A stretch of 64,000 nucleotides of DNA from Allofranklinella schreckenbergeri (GTDB lineage Bacteria > Pseudomonadota > Gammaproteobacteria > Burkholderiales > Burkholderiaceae_C): positions 1-64,000 of the forward strand of contig NZ_RDQM01000013.1 in NCBI RefSeq assembly GCF_003703475.1, given 5' to 3'. Positions 1-8,771 of the stretch are shown piece after piece (the stretch's first letter is position 1; every line of letters begins with the position of its first letter). The position numbers and the translations under genes were made by a program. Below the pieces are notes generated by a model. That model was not told the origin of the DNA. It saw only the letters and a list, made by a program, of their open reading frames with translations, and made no database searches.

Positions 1-228
1 CAGAACTGTCTGCTGGTTTGTGCGTAGCGCAAGGGATCAACGCGCCTGTTGGGGCGGGATCGAGCAAGAAATAGCGCGAAAAGAGAAGAAATCACACGTG
101 CGGATGCCGTGATGGCGCGCGCAACTGCGGGTTTCAGCCCTGTTTTGTGAAAAAACGGGGTTGAAAGCAGGTGGAGAAGTGTCGGCGGACATCGGACGGG
201 GCACCACGCGGTGTGCGGAGCGCGCAAA

Positions 229-264
229 GAAAAACGCCCAACCGAGAACGGTTGGGCGTTTGTG
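229..264 (-). terminator. Intrinsic terminator after tRNA-Phe
   Basis: A near-perfect inverted repeat with arms AACGCCCAACCG and CGGTTGGGCGTT is separated by a short AGAA loop. Read on the minus strand it lies just after the tRNA-Phe gene and runs into a T-rich stretch, as expected for a Rho-independent terminator. No gene is seen in positions 1-228. Confidence 0.85.
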
Positions 265-266
265 TT

Positions 267-342
267 TGGTGGCTCGGGGCGGAATCGAACCACCGACACG
301 CGGATTTTCAATCCGCTGCTCTACCAACTGAGCTACCGAGCC
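267..342 (-). tRNA. tRNA-Phe (GAA)
   Basis: The reverse complement folds as a 76-nt cloverleaf. The acceptor arms are GGCTCGG and CCGAGCC, the D-arm reads AGCTCAGTTGGTAGAGC, and the anticodon stem is GCGGA/TCCGC with loop TTGAAAA, giving anticodon GAA. The T-arm contains GGTTCGATTCC, and CCA is encoded in the DNA. A TATAGT-like -10 box lies upstream at about 352-357 (complement), but no good -35 is visible. Confidence 0.97.
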
Positions 343-464
343 AAGAACAGAACTATAACAGGATTTTTAGGGGGATTTGGGAAAGAGGGCGGTTTTTTGC
401 GAAAAATTTAAAAAATTTTTGCTATTCCTGGGGGTAAGCACGCTTTAGCCAGGATGGCTTGGCG

Positions 465-1139
465 TCAACGGCGGCGTTTGCCCAGCTCTACGCCTAATTG
501 GCGCAGTTTACGGTAGAGATGGGTGCGCTCCAGGCCCGTTTTTTCGGCGACGCGGGTCATGGAGCCACCTTCGCGGGCAAGATGGAACTCGAAATAGGCT
601 TTCTCGAAATCGTCGCGTGCTTCGCGCAGCGGGCGATCCAGGTGGAAGGATTGCTGTGGCTCGGGCAAATGCTGCTCAGGCGCAATGGCGCGGATGATGT
701 GGGGGGCGGCTTGGGCGGCTTGTTCTGCCAGGGGTTCAGCGTTTTTGCGCGCAGGCTTTTGGGGCTGCTCGGCTTCGTTTTGCTCTAGCGCCTGGTTGAC
801 GGACTTGAGCAGTTTTTGCAGGGTGATGGGTTTTTCCAAGAAGGAGAAGGCGCCAATGCGGGTGGCCTCGGCGGCTGTTTCCATGGTGGCGTGGCCGCTC
901 ATCATGATGACGGGCATGGCCAGTTGGCCGGTGAGCGACCACTCTTTGAGCAGGCTGACGCCATCGGTGTCGGGCATCCAGATGTCCAGCAGCACGAGGT
1001 CGTATTTGCTGGAGTTGCAGGCGCTGCGCGCCTGGCCTGCGTTTTCGGCCAGGTCCACATGATGTCCCTCGTCATTGAGGATTTCCGAGAGCAGGTCCCT
1101 GATGCCAAGCTCATCGTCCACAACCAGTATGTTTGCCAT
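465..1139 (-). CDS. NtrX-like response regulator without AAA+ domain
   Basis: A 224-residue two-component response regulator. The receiver domain covers residues 1-120 with acidic pair D8/D9, phospho-acceptor D52 (LLDIWMPD), S81 and K103 (LEKP). A proline- and glutamine-rich linker follows, then a Fis-type helix-turn-helix at the C-terminus (about 180-220, RVAEKTGLERTHLYRKLRQLG). It is the presumed partner of the histidine kinase 28 bp upstream. Canonical NtrX is about twice as long and carries a sigma-54-interacting AAA+ ATPase with a GAFTGA loop. That domain is entirely absent, so the protein resembles a RegA/PrrA-type regulator and should not activate sigma-54 promoters. Targets cannot be deduced from sequence. 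Confidence 0.88.
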   Translation of the reverse strand: MANILVVDDELGIRDLLSEILNDEGHHVDLAENAGQARSACNSSKYDLVLLDIWMPDTDGVSLLKEWSLTGQLAMPVIMMSGHATMETAAEATRIGAFSFLEKPITLQKLLKSVNQALEQNEAEQPQKPARKNAEPLAEQAAQAAPHIIRAIAPEQHLPEPQQSFHLDRPLREARDDFEKAYFEFHLAREGGSMTRVAEKTGLERTHLYRKLRQLGVELGKRRR

Positions 1140-1167
1140 TTTTGTTTCGTGTCTGCTTTTTGGTTTT

Positions 1168-3498
1168 CTACGCTATCGCGTCTTGCCCTGAGGGAAGGGC
1201 ACGAAATGATAGCGAGACCTTGGCGCCTGTCACGGCGCCTTCCTCATCTTGTACGTTGACCAGATCGATCACCGCGTGGTGCTCATCGGCGATTTTCTTG
1301 ACTACCGCCAGCCCCAGGCCTGTGCCTTTGGCTTTGGTGGTGACGTAAGGCTCGAACACCCGCTGGAGCATGTTGGCGGCAAAGCCGGTGCCGTTGTCCT
1401 GAACGCTGAGGCGCACGAGGTTGGCATGGGCACTCCAGTGGGTGCTGATGGCGATAGCTGCTGGCGATTCTGCCCGATTCTCTTGCGCTTGCAGGCTTGC
1501 ATCCTGGGCATTCTGTAAAAGATTGTGGATAACCTGACGCAGTTGCATCGCATCACCCAGGATGGGGGGGATGTGCTCGTCCAGCTCGGCGCGGATGGCG
1601 AAGCTGGCGTTTTCGGCGCCGTAGAGTTGCAGCACGTCCAGCACGAGGGCGTTGAGGTCCACCGTTTGCAATTGGGCCGAGGGCAGGCGCGCGTAATCGC
1701 GGAACTCATCTACCAGCCGCTTCATGCCTTCGACTTGATCGACGATGGTTTTGACGGATTTGGCCAGCACGGCTTCTTCTTTTTCGGGTAGCTTGCCGCT
1801 GAGGCGCATTTCCAGCCGCTCGGCCGAGAGCTGGATGGGGGTGAGTGGGTTTTTGATTTCGTGCGCCAGGCGGCGGGCGACTTCGCCCCAAGCTTGGGCG
1901 CGCTGGGCGGAAACGACGTCGGAAATATCGTCAAAGACCAGCAGGCGATTGCCGTCGGGCAGCATGGCGCCGCGCGCGACGATGGTGAGCGAATAGTCTT
2001 GATGCGCTTCGGGCGAGGCGCCTTGGGGTGGAGCGTAGAGTTCGTAAGTGTGCTGCCAGTGGTCGGCGGTGCGGTCGTTGAGGTGATCGCCGAGGTTTTG
2101 CGCGGGGCCTTCGGGCTTGGCGCGACCGGCCAGCAGGGTTTCAAAACGCGGGGCGATTTGGGCGGCGAATTCGGCCAGGTCAGGCACTTCGGCTAGAGGG
2201 CGACCTTGATAGGCCGCCAGGGGCGCGCGCAACACGCGTGTGGCGCCGGGGTTGGTGGAGACGATGCGTTGCTGCCCGTCGAGTACGACGACGCCTGCGG
2301 TGAGGTTGTCCAAAATCGTGCGCAATTGCCCGTGCGAGGCATCCAGTGCGGCCAGGCTTTTTTGCTCGGATTCGCGGGCCAGGGCAAGCTGGTGCGTCAT
2401 CAGCGCAAAGGCGCGGGTCAAGCCGCTGAGTTCGTCGTTGCGCGGCAGGGCGACTTTGGGGTTGAGGTTGCCTGCAGCCACTTCCTTGACGCCTTCGGCC
2501 AGGATGAGGATGGGGCGCAGCAGCCGGTTGCCCAGCACGACGGCGAGCAAGATGGCGCCGAACACGGCCAGAAACAGGCTGAGCGTGAGCGTGCCGATAT
2601 ACATGCGGCGCAGGCCCAGGCGGCTTTGGGCGCGCTCCTGGTATTCCTGGTTGGCGTGCTGGACGATGAAGGATTCCTTGACCAGCGCAGCGGGCACGGG
2701 CACGGTGATTTGCAGAAAGCGTTGCGCATCGGGCGAGAGGCTTAAGTCGCCATCGAGCCCGCGCACCAGCACCAGCGTTTGCACTTGCACGGGGGCGTTG
2801 TGATCGCGCTCGGCGGCATCCAGGCCTTCGAGCGTGGCCCATTCGCGCTGCTCGCGGGCGCTGCGAAAGGCGGCGTTGGCGGGGCGCTCGGGCAGCAGGG
2901 TGCCGCTGGGCAGGCCGGCGCTGAATTCCACTTCGCCATTGGCGCGCCACAGCGCCACTTGGGAGGCATCGAACTGCTCGCGGATTTGCTCCAGCGCGAT
3001 GCCCAATGAGCCTTGGCGCACTTGCTCCAACTGGGTGGCGGAATAGCGCGCGCGCGCGGTGGTGTTGACAACCCAGGCATCCAGCGTGGAGCGGGCCATG
3101 CTCACGCCTGCGGTGAGTGCGCTTTCGACCCGCGCGTCAAACCAGTTTTCGATCGAGCGGGAGACGAATTGGTACGAAATCACATACACCAGCGCCCCCG
3201 GCAAGATGCCCACCACGCAAAACAGCGCGGCCAGCTTGATGAGCAAGCGGCTGCCGAATTTGTTTTGCCGCAGCCGCCGAAACAACCGCCATGACCCCCA
3301 CAGCAACACCAGCAGCAAAAAAATGGCTGTGGCGCTGTTGATGCCCAGCAGCCACGGGTAGTACTGCGCGTACAGCTCGTGGATGTCGGTGGCCAACGCC
3401 AGCAAAAACAGCAGCACCAGCGCAATGGCCAGCGCCACGGCCAGGATGACGCCCAAGGCCCAGTTCAGGCGGCTTCGTTTGATGCGGGAGGGGTTCAT
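1168..3498 (-). CDS. ntrY: NtrY-like sensor histidine kinase
   Basis: A 776-residue inner-membrane sensor kinase. Hydrophobic segments lie at about 13-37, 53-70 and 86-108. A soluble sensor region of roughly 190 residues precedes a further membrane helix near 301-323. HAMP (about 325-380) and PAS (about 385-500) segments follow. The HisKA box ARRLAHEIKNPLTPIQLSAERL has phospho-acceptor H546, and an HATPase domain follows with DNGTGF and GTGLGLAVVKKI ATP-lid motifs. It is immediately upstream of the regulator gene and very probably cotranscribed with it. Family members sense nitrogen or redox status, but the signal here is unknown. The gap to rsmB holds only a repeat element. Confidence 0.88.
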   Translation of the reverse strand: MNPSRIKRSRLNWALGVILAVALAIALVLLFLLALATDIHELYAQYYPWLLGINSATAIFLLLVLLWGSWRLFRRLRQNKFGSRLLIKLAALFCVVGILPGALVYVISYQFVSRSIENWFDARVESALTAGVSMARSTLDAWVVNTTARARYSATQLEQVRQGSLGIALEQIREQFDASQVALWRANGEVEFSAGLPSGTLLPERPANAAFRSAREQREWATLEGLDAAERDHNAPVQVQTLVLVRGLDGDLSLSPDAQRFLQITVPVPAALVKESFIVQHANQEYQERAQSRLGLRRMYIGTLTLSLFLAVFGAILLAVVLGNRLLRPILILAEGVKEVAAGNLNPKVALPRNDELSGLTRAFALMTHQLALARESEQKSLAALDASHGQLRTILDNLTAGVVVLDGQQRIVSTNPGATRVLRAPLAAYQGRPLAEVPDLAEFAAQIAPRFETLLAGRAKPEGPAQNLGDHLNDRTADHWQHTYELYAPPQGASPEAHQDYSLTIVARGAMLPDGNRLLVFDDISDVVSAQRAQAWGEVARRLAHEIKNPLTPIQLSAERLEMRLSGKLPEKEEAVLAKSVKTIVDQVEGMKRLVDEFRDYARLPSAQLQTVDLNALVLDVLQLYGAENASFAIRAELDEHIPPILGDAMQLRQVIHNLLQNAQDASLQAQENRAESPAAIAISTHWSAHANLVRLSVQDNGTGFAANMLQRVFEPYVTTKAKGTGLGLAVVKKIADEHHAVIDLVNVQDEEGAVTGAKVSLSFRALPSGQDAIA

Positions 3499-3562
3499 GG
3501 CAAGCGGGGGATCACAAAAGGGTAAGCGCAGGCCCGGGGATGTGCATTGGCAGGCTTATTTT

Positions 3563-3636
3563 ATAAATCAAAAGGAAAATAAATAACCTTGTTTTGGCAT
3601 GATGGGTATAAAGTGATTTTTATAATTGATTTGTAT
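3563..3636 (+). repeat. Dispersed palindromic repeat, copy 1
   Basis: Arms ATAAATCAAAAGG and TTGATTTGTA flank the core GTTTTGGCATGATGGGTAT (3591-3609). It lies in the rsmB-ntrY gap, about 30 bp past the rsmB stop codon. The direction given follows the core motif. Confidence 0.8.
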
Positions 3637-3665
3637 TTTGCCGGTGCTGGTGGGTGTTGGGTTGG

Positions 3666-5240
3666 TTAGGCCTTTTTCTCCAGCAAGGCATAGAAAAAGC
3701 CATCGTGGTTTTCGCCTGCCGGATCGCCAGCGCTGGGTGCGCCGCTGGTGGGCAGCAGTTGCAGCATGTCGCCCAGCAAGGCGGCATCGGCATGTGTGTG
3801 CAGAAACTGGCGAATTGGCTCGCGCCCCTCGCGATGAAAGACCGAGCAGGTGCAATACAACAGCCGCCCGCCCGGGCGCAGCAGCGGCCACAGCCGCGCC
3901 AGCAACAGCGCCTGGGTGCGCGCGAGGGCATCGATATCTTGCGCGCGGCGCAGCCAGCGGATGTCCGGGTGGCGGCGCACGATGCCGGAGGCGGAGCAGG
4001 GCGCATCCAGCAGCAGCGCATCCAGCAGGCCATGCTCGCCCAGCCAACGCGGGCGCCACGCTTCGGGTTGGGCCGCATCGCCTGTTTGGACGGCCACACG
4101 CAAGGCCGCACGCCAAGTCGTGTCCGAAGTCGTTGAAGTTGGGGGCGCTGCCGCAGCAGGCCGTGCGTCCATTGGCGGCCCTTCCGCGGTGGGGGAATCG
4201 GGCGGCGCAGCGCTGGGTTCGGCGGCTTTTTCAAGCCCCTTCGCACTCGCCTTGCCCGCATCCAGCGCAGCCCCCCAGCCCAGCCGCAGCAGGTTTTGCG
4301 TGATGCGCGCGCAGCGCCCGGCATCCACATCCAGTGCCAGCACATCCAAGGGCAGCCGGTGGCTGGCAGCCCATTCCAGCAAATGCGAGGTTTTGCCGCC
4401 CGGCGCGGCGCAGGCATCGAGCACGCGCAGCATTTGCCCCGGCTGCCCCTGCTGCTCCGGCGTGGCCTGCAAGCCACCGAGCAGCAGGGGCGCGGCCAGT
4501 TGCGCCGCCGCGTCCTGGACGGAAAACGCCCCTTGCGCATAACCGGGCAGCGTGTGCACATCCTGCGGCTTGGCCAGTTCGATTCCGGCCTCCAGCACCG
4601 GCCAGGCCTCAATACCCGCATCGCGCAGGTGCGCCAGATACGCATCGCGCGTGCCCTGGGCCGTGTTCACGCGCAACGTCAGCGGCGCGCGCGCGTTGTT
4701 CGCCGCCAGAATGGCTTGCCAATCGGCGTGGTCGTCTTGCAGGGCTTGCACCCACCAGCGCGGGTGGTTCCAGCGCACGGCCGGATCGGTGTGGATCAGC
4801 GCCAGCAGCCTGTCTTGCTCACGCAAAAAGCGCCGCAGGCAGGCATTGACAAACCCCGCCTGCGCGGCCAGCCGTTTGTGGCTGCGCACCGCCTGCACGG
4901 TTTGATCGACTACGGTGAAGGGCTGATAGCTCGGCAAGGCCGCTGGTGCATCGCTGACCGCCTGGGGCAATAACAAAGCCAAGGCCACGGCCAGCAGGGC
5001 TTGGACTTGCGGATGGGGCTTGCGCTGAGCCAACTGGGCAACCAGCGCCCGCGCCTGACCCCAATGGCGCAGTGTGTGATACAGCAGCGCTTGCGCGCCC
5101 GGCTTGGCGGGCGAGGGCGGCCAGGCCGCGACGATTTCGCGCGCCGATTGGCCTTGCTCCACGCCGCGCAAACCCTGCGCCGCCAGGGCCATTTGCGTAT
5201 GCAGTGGCGTGCGCTCGTTTGGGGAGGGGGAAGAATGCAT
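3666..5240 (-). CDS. rsmB: 16S rRNA (cytosine-967-C5)-methyltransferase RsmB
   Basis: A 524-residue RNA m5C methyltransferase that modifies C967 of 16S rRNA using S-adenosylmethionine. An N-terminal NusB-like RNA-binding domain covers about 10-150. The Rossmann methyltransferase domain contains the SAM-binding DACAAPGGKTSHLLE, then DAPCSASGIVRRHPDIRWLRR with the release cysteine, and YCTCSVFHREG with the catalytic cysteine. An Ala/Pro-rich insertion of about 60 residues (AAEPSAAPPDSPTAEG and following) lies inside the catalytic domain and makes the protein longer than the usual 430-450 residues. The start MHSSPSPNERTPL was chosen over an upstream ATG because the extra 13 residues are not family-like. 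Confidence 0.93.
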   Translation of the reverse strand: MHSSPSPNERTPLHTQMALAAQGLRGVEQGQSAREIVAAWPPSPAKPGAQALLYHTLRHWGQARALVAQLAQRKPHPQVQALLAVALALLLPQAVSDAPAALPSYQPFTVVDQTVQAVRSHKRLAAQAGFVNACLRRFLREQDRLLALIHTDPAVRWNHPRWWVQALQDDHADWQAILAANNARAPLTLRVNTAQGTRDAYLAHLRDAGIEAWPVLEAGIELAKPQDVHTLPGYAQGAFSVQDAAAQLAAPLLLGGLQATPEQQGQPGQMLRVLDACAAPGGKTSHLLEWAASHRLPLDVLALDVDAGRCARITQNLLRLGWGAALDAGKASAKGLEKAAEPSAAPPDSPTAEGPPMDARPAAAAPPTSTTSDTTWRAALRVAVQTGDAAQPEAWRPRWLGEHGLLDALLLDAPCSASGIVRRHPDIRWLRRAQDIDALARTQALLLARLWPLLRPGGRLLYCTCSVFHREGREPIRQFLHTHADAALLGDMLQLLPTSGAPSAGDPAGENHDGFFYALLEKKA

Positions 5241-5390
5241 ATCAGAGTAGAAAAGCCGCCGGGCGCATCCGATCGCCATGGCCGGGGAAAGCAGTGTTTG
5301 TACCCCATTGCTTGCGCATTCAGGGCGCTGTTAGGATGCCTTTTTGAATTGGTTGTCCCCGGGCGAAAGCTCAAACGCAAGGAGGGAGTG

Positions 5391-5672
5391 ATGTATTTCT
5401 GGCGAAATTTGACCCTGGTGCCTTTGGGTTTGCTGATTGCGGTGATTTTTCTGAATATTTTGACGGATGGCGCTTTCCCGAGATTGCTGAACTGGGTGCT
5501 TTTTGTCTTTATCGTGACAGCCGTTTTAGGTGGCTCGCTGGTTGGCTATTACTTCAGATGCAAGGTGTGCGGAAAAAGGCCGTTGATCGTGGACGATGGC
5601 GACCTTTTCGGCAAGAGAAATTATTTTGCTTGCCGCTGCATGAATTGCGGCGCTCCCTTGAAGGGGCAGTAA
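5391..5672 (+). CDS. Small two-helix membrane protein with zinc-ribbon tail (paralog 1)
   Basis: A 93-residue protein that I do not recognise as a named family. Two hydrophobic segments lie near the N-terminus (about 9-25 and 32-55). The cytosolic tail has two Cys pairs, CKVC and CMNC, spaced like a zinc ribbon, and ends in GAPLKGQ. A strong ribosome-binding site (AAGGAGGGAG) lies just before the ATG. The next gene, 33 bp downstream, encodes a protein of identical length and layout, with the tail conserved almost residue for residue (GKRNYFA-RCM-CGAPLKGQ). The pair is a tandem duplication and probably one transcript. The function is unknown; a membrane-anchored metal-binding protein is the most that can be inferred. 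Confidence 0.75.
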   Translation: MYFWRNLTLVPLGLLIAVIFLNILTDGAFPRLLNWVLFVFIVTAVLGGSLVGYYFRCKVCGKRPLIVDDGDLFGKRNYFACRCMNCGAPLKGQ

Positions 5673-5705
5673 TGCTCTGTATGCCAGGCAGCGGCTGGAG
5701 AGAAT

Positions 5706-5987
5706 ATGTATTTTTCAAGAAATGCGACGATTGCTTTTTTCGTTTTGTTGCTTGCACTGGCCTTGCTGGATGTTTGGATATACGGCGAATATTCAAAGTG
5801 GGTGAAATGGCTATTTGCTATGGGCTTTTTCCTGATTCCGGCCAGCGCAGCTTGGGTGAGCCATCGCTGGAAATGCAAAGCGTGCGGGAAAAAGGCTTTG
5901 TCCGTGGATGACGGAACTGTTTTTGGCAAGAGAAATTATTTTGCGCGCCGTTGCATGCATTGCGGCGCGCCGTTGAAGGGGCAGTGA
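5706..5987 (+). CDS. Small two-helix membrane protein with zinc-ribbon tail (paralog 2)
   Basis: A 93-residue paralog of the preceding gene. Two membrane helices (about 8-25 and 33-52) are followed by CKAC...CMHC and the same GAPLKGQ ending. A GGAGAG ribosome-binding site precedes the ATG. The membrane half has diverged far more than the tail, which suggests the Cys-rich tail carries the shared function. No membership in a named family is claimed. Confidence 0.75.
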   Translation: MYFSRNATIAFFVLLLALALLDVWIYGEYSKWVKWLFAMGFFLIPASAAWVSHRWKCKACGKKALSVDDGTVFGKRNYFARRCMHCGAPLKGQ

Positions 5988-6066
5988 AAAGGGCGTTGAG
6001 CGCTGGCGCTGATGGGCGTGGCGTTGCAGGTACGACCGCGCCCCGGATTTGGATGACGGCAGGGGA

Positions 6067-6999
6067 TCAAGCCGTTTGCTTGCCCATCAGCAGGTATTCC
6101 ATCAGCGCTTTTTGCACATGCATGCGGTTTTCGGCCTCATCCCAAACCACCGATTGGGGGCCGTCAATCACATCGGCGTCCACTTCTTCGCCGCGATGGG
6201 CTGGCAGGCAGTGCATGAACAAGGCATCGGGTTGGGCGGCGGCCATCATGGTGGCGTCCACCTTCCAGTCGGCAAAGGCTTGCAGGCGTTTGGCGTTTTC
6301 TTCTTCGTAGCCCATGCTGGTCCACACGTCGGTGGTGACCAGATGCGCGCCCTGGCAGGCTTGCAGGGGGGAGTCGAAAACGCGCAGGTGGCGGGCATCG
6401 GCGCGCTCGCCCAAGGCCAGCATTTCATCGAGTTCGTAGCCTTTGGGCGTGCTGACGTGCAAGGTGAAGCCCAGCAGCTTGGCCGCTTGCAGCCAGGAGT
6501 TGGCCATGTTGTTGCCATCGCCGATCCAGGCGACGGTTTTGCCCTGGATGGGGCCGCGATGCTCGATGAAGGTGAAGATATCGGCCAGGATTTGGCAGGG
6601 GTGGAATTCGTTGGTCAGGCCGTTGATGACGGGCACGCGCGAGTGGCGGGCAAAGGCTTCGATTTTGCTTTGCTCGAAGGTGCGGATCATGACCAGATCC
6701 ACCATGCGGCTGATGACGCGGGCGCTGTCCTCAATGGGTTCGGAGCGGCCGAGCTGGCTGTCGCCCGTGGTCAGGTGTACGACGTAGCCGCCAAGCTGGT
6801 ACATGCCGGTTTCAAAGCTCACGCGCGTGCGGGTGCTGGCTTTTTCAAAAATCATGGCCAGCGTGCGGTCGCTCAAGGTTTGGTGTTTTTCGTAGGCTTT
6901 GAATTTCTGCTTGAGCAGGGCGGCGCGTTGCAGCAGATAGGCGTATTCGTCGGCGCTCAGGTCGGTAAATTGCAGATAGTGTCTGATGGCGGTGCTCAT
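6067..6999 (-). CDS. argF: Ornithine carbamoyltransferase
   Basis: A 310-residue cytosolic enzyme that transfers the carbamoyl group from carbamoyl phosphate to ornithine to give citrulline, step six of arginine synthesis. The carbamoyl-phosphate loop STRTR is at residues 55-59, HPCQ at 133-136, and the ornithine-loop HCLPAHRGEEV near 270. The ATG at 6999 (MSTAIRHYLQF) has a GGAGAC ribosome-binding site. The longer frame adds 11 non-homologous residues. It follows argD by about 33 bp on the same strand, so the two form an argD-argF operon. Confidence 0.96.
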   Translation of the reverse strand: MSTAIRHYLQFTDLSADEYAYLLQRAALLKQKFKAYEKHQTLSDRTLAMIFEKASTRTRVSFETGMYQLGGYVVHLTTGDSQLGRSEPIEDSARVISRMVDLVMIRTFEQSKIEAFARHSRVPVINGLTNEFHPCQILADIFTFIEHRGPIQGKTVAWIGDGNNMANSWLQAAKLLGFTLHVSTPKGYELDEMLALGERADARHLRVFDSPLQACQGAHLVTTDVWTSMGYEEENAKRLQAFADWKVDATMMAAAQPDALFMHCLPAHRGEEVDADVIDGPQSVVWDEAENRMHVQKALMEYLLMGKQTA

Positions 7000-7032
7000 G
7001 CGGGTGTCTCCAGTAGCGGGCGCGTGCTCCAT

Positions 7033-8241
7033 TCAGGCCGCAGGTTTTTGTTGCAGAAATTGCGTGACCACGGGCAGCAGGCGGTCAACCAGCTCATCGG
7101 CCTCGGCTTCGGTCATGATGAGCGCGGGCAGCAGGCGGATGACGTTTTCGGCGGTCACGCTGATGAGCAAGCCGGCCTCGGCGGCCAGAGCGATCAGCGC
7201 GCCGCAAGGGCGATCAAGCTCCACGCCAATCATCATGCCCTGGCCGCGCACTTCGACGAAGCCTTCCAGCTTGCCCAGGGTTTGGCGCAGGCGCTCTTGC
7301 AAATGGGCGCCGACTTTTTCGGCGTTGGCCAGGAGGTTTTCGTCCTCCATGATGGCGATGGTTTCCAGCGCTGCGCGCATGGCCAGCGGGTTACCGCCAA
7401 ACGTGGTGCCGTGGTTGCCGGGCTGGAAGATGTGGGCGGCTTTGGGGCCCGCGACCACAGCGCCCACGGGCACGCCCGAGCCCAGGCCCTTGGCCAGCGC
7501 CATGACGTCGGGGCGGATGTCCGTCCATTGGTGGGCGAACCATTTGCCGGTGCGGCCCATGCCGCATTGCACTTCGTCCACCATCATCAGCCAGTCGCGC
7601 TCGTCGCACAGGGCGCGCACTTGCCGCAGGTATTGCGCGCGCGCGGGGTGGATGCCGCCTTCGCCCTGGATGACTTCGAAGAAGACGGCAACGACTTCTT
7701 CTTCATCCGCAACGGCGTGCTTGAGCCCCTCGATATCGTTGAGCGGCACGCGGATAAAGCCTTCGATCAGCGGGAAAAAGCCCGCGTGGATTTTTGGGTT
7801 GCCGGTGGCCGACAGCGTCGCCAGCGAGCGGCCGTGGAAGGCGTGTTCGCAGACGACGACCTTGGGCTTGGCATAGCCGCGGTCGTTGCCCAGCTTGCGC
7901 GCGAGCTTGAGGGCGGCTTCGTTGGCCTCCAGCCCCGAGTTGCAGAAAAACACATTGCTCAACCCGCTGAGTTCGACCAGCTTGCGTGCGACGGCTTCCT
8001 GGCCGGGCACGTGGTAGTAGTTGGAGCAGTGGATGAGCTTGGCGACCTGGTCTTGCAGCGCAGCCACCAGCCGCGGGTGGTTGTGCCCGAGGGTGTTGAC
8101 GGCGATGCCGCTTAGTCCATCCAGATATTCACGGCCTTGCGTATCCCACACGCGCACCCCTTGGCCGCGCGCGAGGGCGATGGGCACGCGCCCGTAGGTG
8201 TTCATGACATGGGGGGAAGTGGCGGTGGCGTCCTGGCTCAT
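7033..8241 (-). CDS. argD: Acetylornithine aminotransferase
   Basis: A 402-residue PLP-dependent class III aminotransferase. It converts N-acetylglutamate semialdehyde to N-acetylornithine and may also act on the succinyl-diaminopimelate intermediate of lysine synthesis. The Schiff-base lysine lies in DVMALAKGLGSGVPVGA, the cofactor aspartate in MVDEVQCGMGRTGKWFAHQ, and the N-terminal GREYLDGLSGIAVNTLGHNHP is typical. The start MSQDATATSPHVM has a GGAGC ribosome-binding site. A longer reading adds 20 residues unlike the family. It is the first gene of the argD-argF unit. Confidence 0.95.
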   Translation of the reverse strand: MSQDATATSPHVMNTYGRVPIALARGQGVRVWDTQGREYLDGLSGIAVNTLGHNHPRLVAALQDQVAKLIHCSNYYHVPGQEAVARKLVELSGLSNVFFCNSGLEANEAALKLARKLGNDRGYAKPKVVVCEHAFHGRSLATLSATGNPKIHAGFFPLIEGFIRVPLNDIEGLKHAVADEEEVVAVFFEVIQGEGGIHPARAQYLRQVRALCDERDWLMMVDEVQCGMGRTGKWFAHQWTDIRPDVMALAKGLGSGVPVGAVVAGPKAAHIFQPGNHGTTFGGNPLAMRAALETIAIMEDENLLANAEKVGAHLQERLRQTLGKLEGFVEVRGQGMMIGVELDRPCGALIALAAEAGLLISVTAENVIRLLPALIMTEAEADELVDRLLPVVTQFLQQKPAA

Positions 8242-8284
8242 GGCGGCTCCTGATAGCGGCAGCCCTTGTGCGGGCAAAGGGCGC

Positions 8285-8311
8285 ATTCTATGCGCCGCCA
8301 CAGTGCGTCAA
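8285..8311 (-). promoter_or_regulatory. Candidate sigma-70 promoter for argD-argF
   Basis: On the minus strand TTGACG (8306-8311) is followed 15 bp later by TAGAAT (8285-8290), about 40 bp before the argD start. The spacer is shorter than the optimal 17 bp. The rest of 8312-8771 holds no gene I can support; a small palindrome AACCCAGCGTTGGGTT lies near 8470. Confidence 0.45.
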
Positions 8312-8771
8312 ACGGCCATATGCGCTCAGCGCGCGATGAGGCGAGAAAGGGGGGAGGGAAAAGAGAGAGGAGAGGGGTGCCGCCAAGCAAGCGGGCCAAC
8401 AAGGCGGGAGGTGTCTGCTTCAACCCTCTGGACCCGCAGCCTGAACCGGAGGTCAGGTGGGCCAGGTCAACCCAGCGTTGGGTTCATCTGACGCGAGATG
8501 ATCACGCCCGCCGGGGGATGTTCCAAGCCCGAGCTTTGAAAGCATTGGTTCAAGGAAATATAAAGCCCAGTGGGGAAGCAGACGGGGGTGATTCTAAAAC
8601 GTTTGGCCGCTTGCGGCGGCAATACTGGAGATAAATAGGCGGCTGCTGCGCGTTGCGCCGGGCGTGGGCGGGCGCCTTTATAAGATGGAAAGTTGGCTTG
8701 GAGATCGTGCAGATCCTGGCTTGGGCCGTCTGCCTTCGCTGGAGCCCCGCCGGATGTGGCGAGGGCGCGCA

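Noticed and set aside
6049-8115. 688-codon plus-strand open frame
   Set aside because: It is the antisense shadow of argF and argD, which have complete family motifs; the product is His/Gly/Val-rich low complexity.
8266-8634. 122-codon plus-strand ORF in the gap before the thioesterase gene
   Set aside because: Arg/Lys-rich, no recognisable domain and no ribosome-binding site; treated as non-coding.
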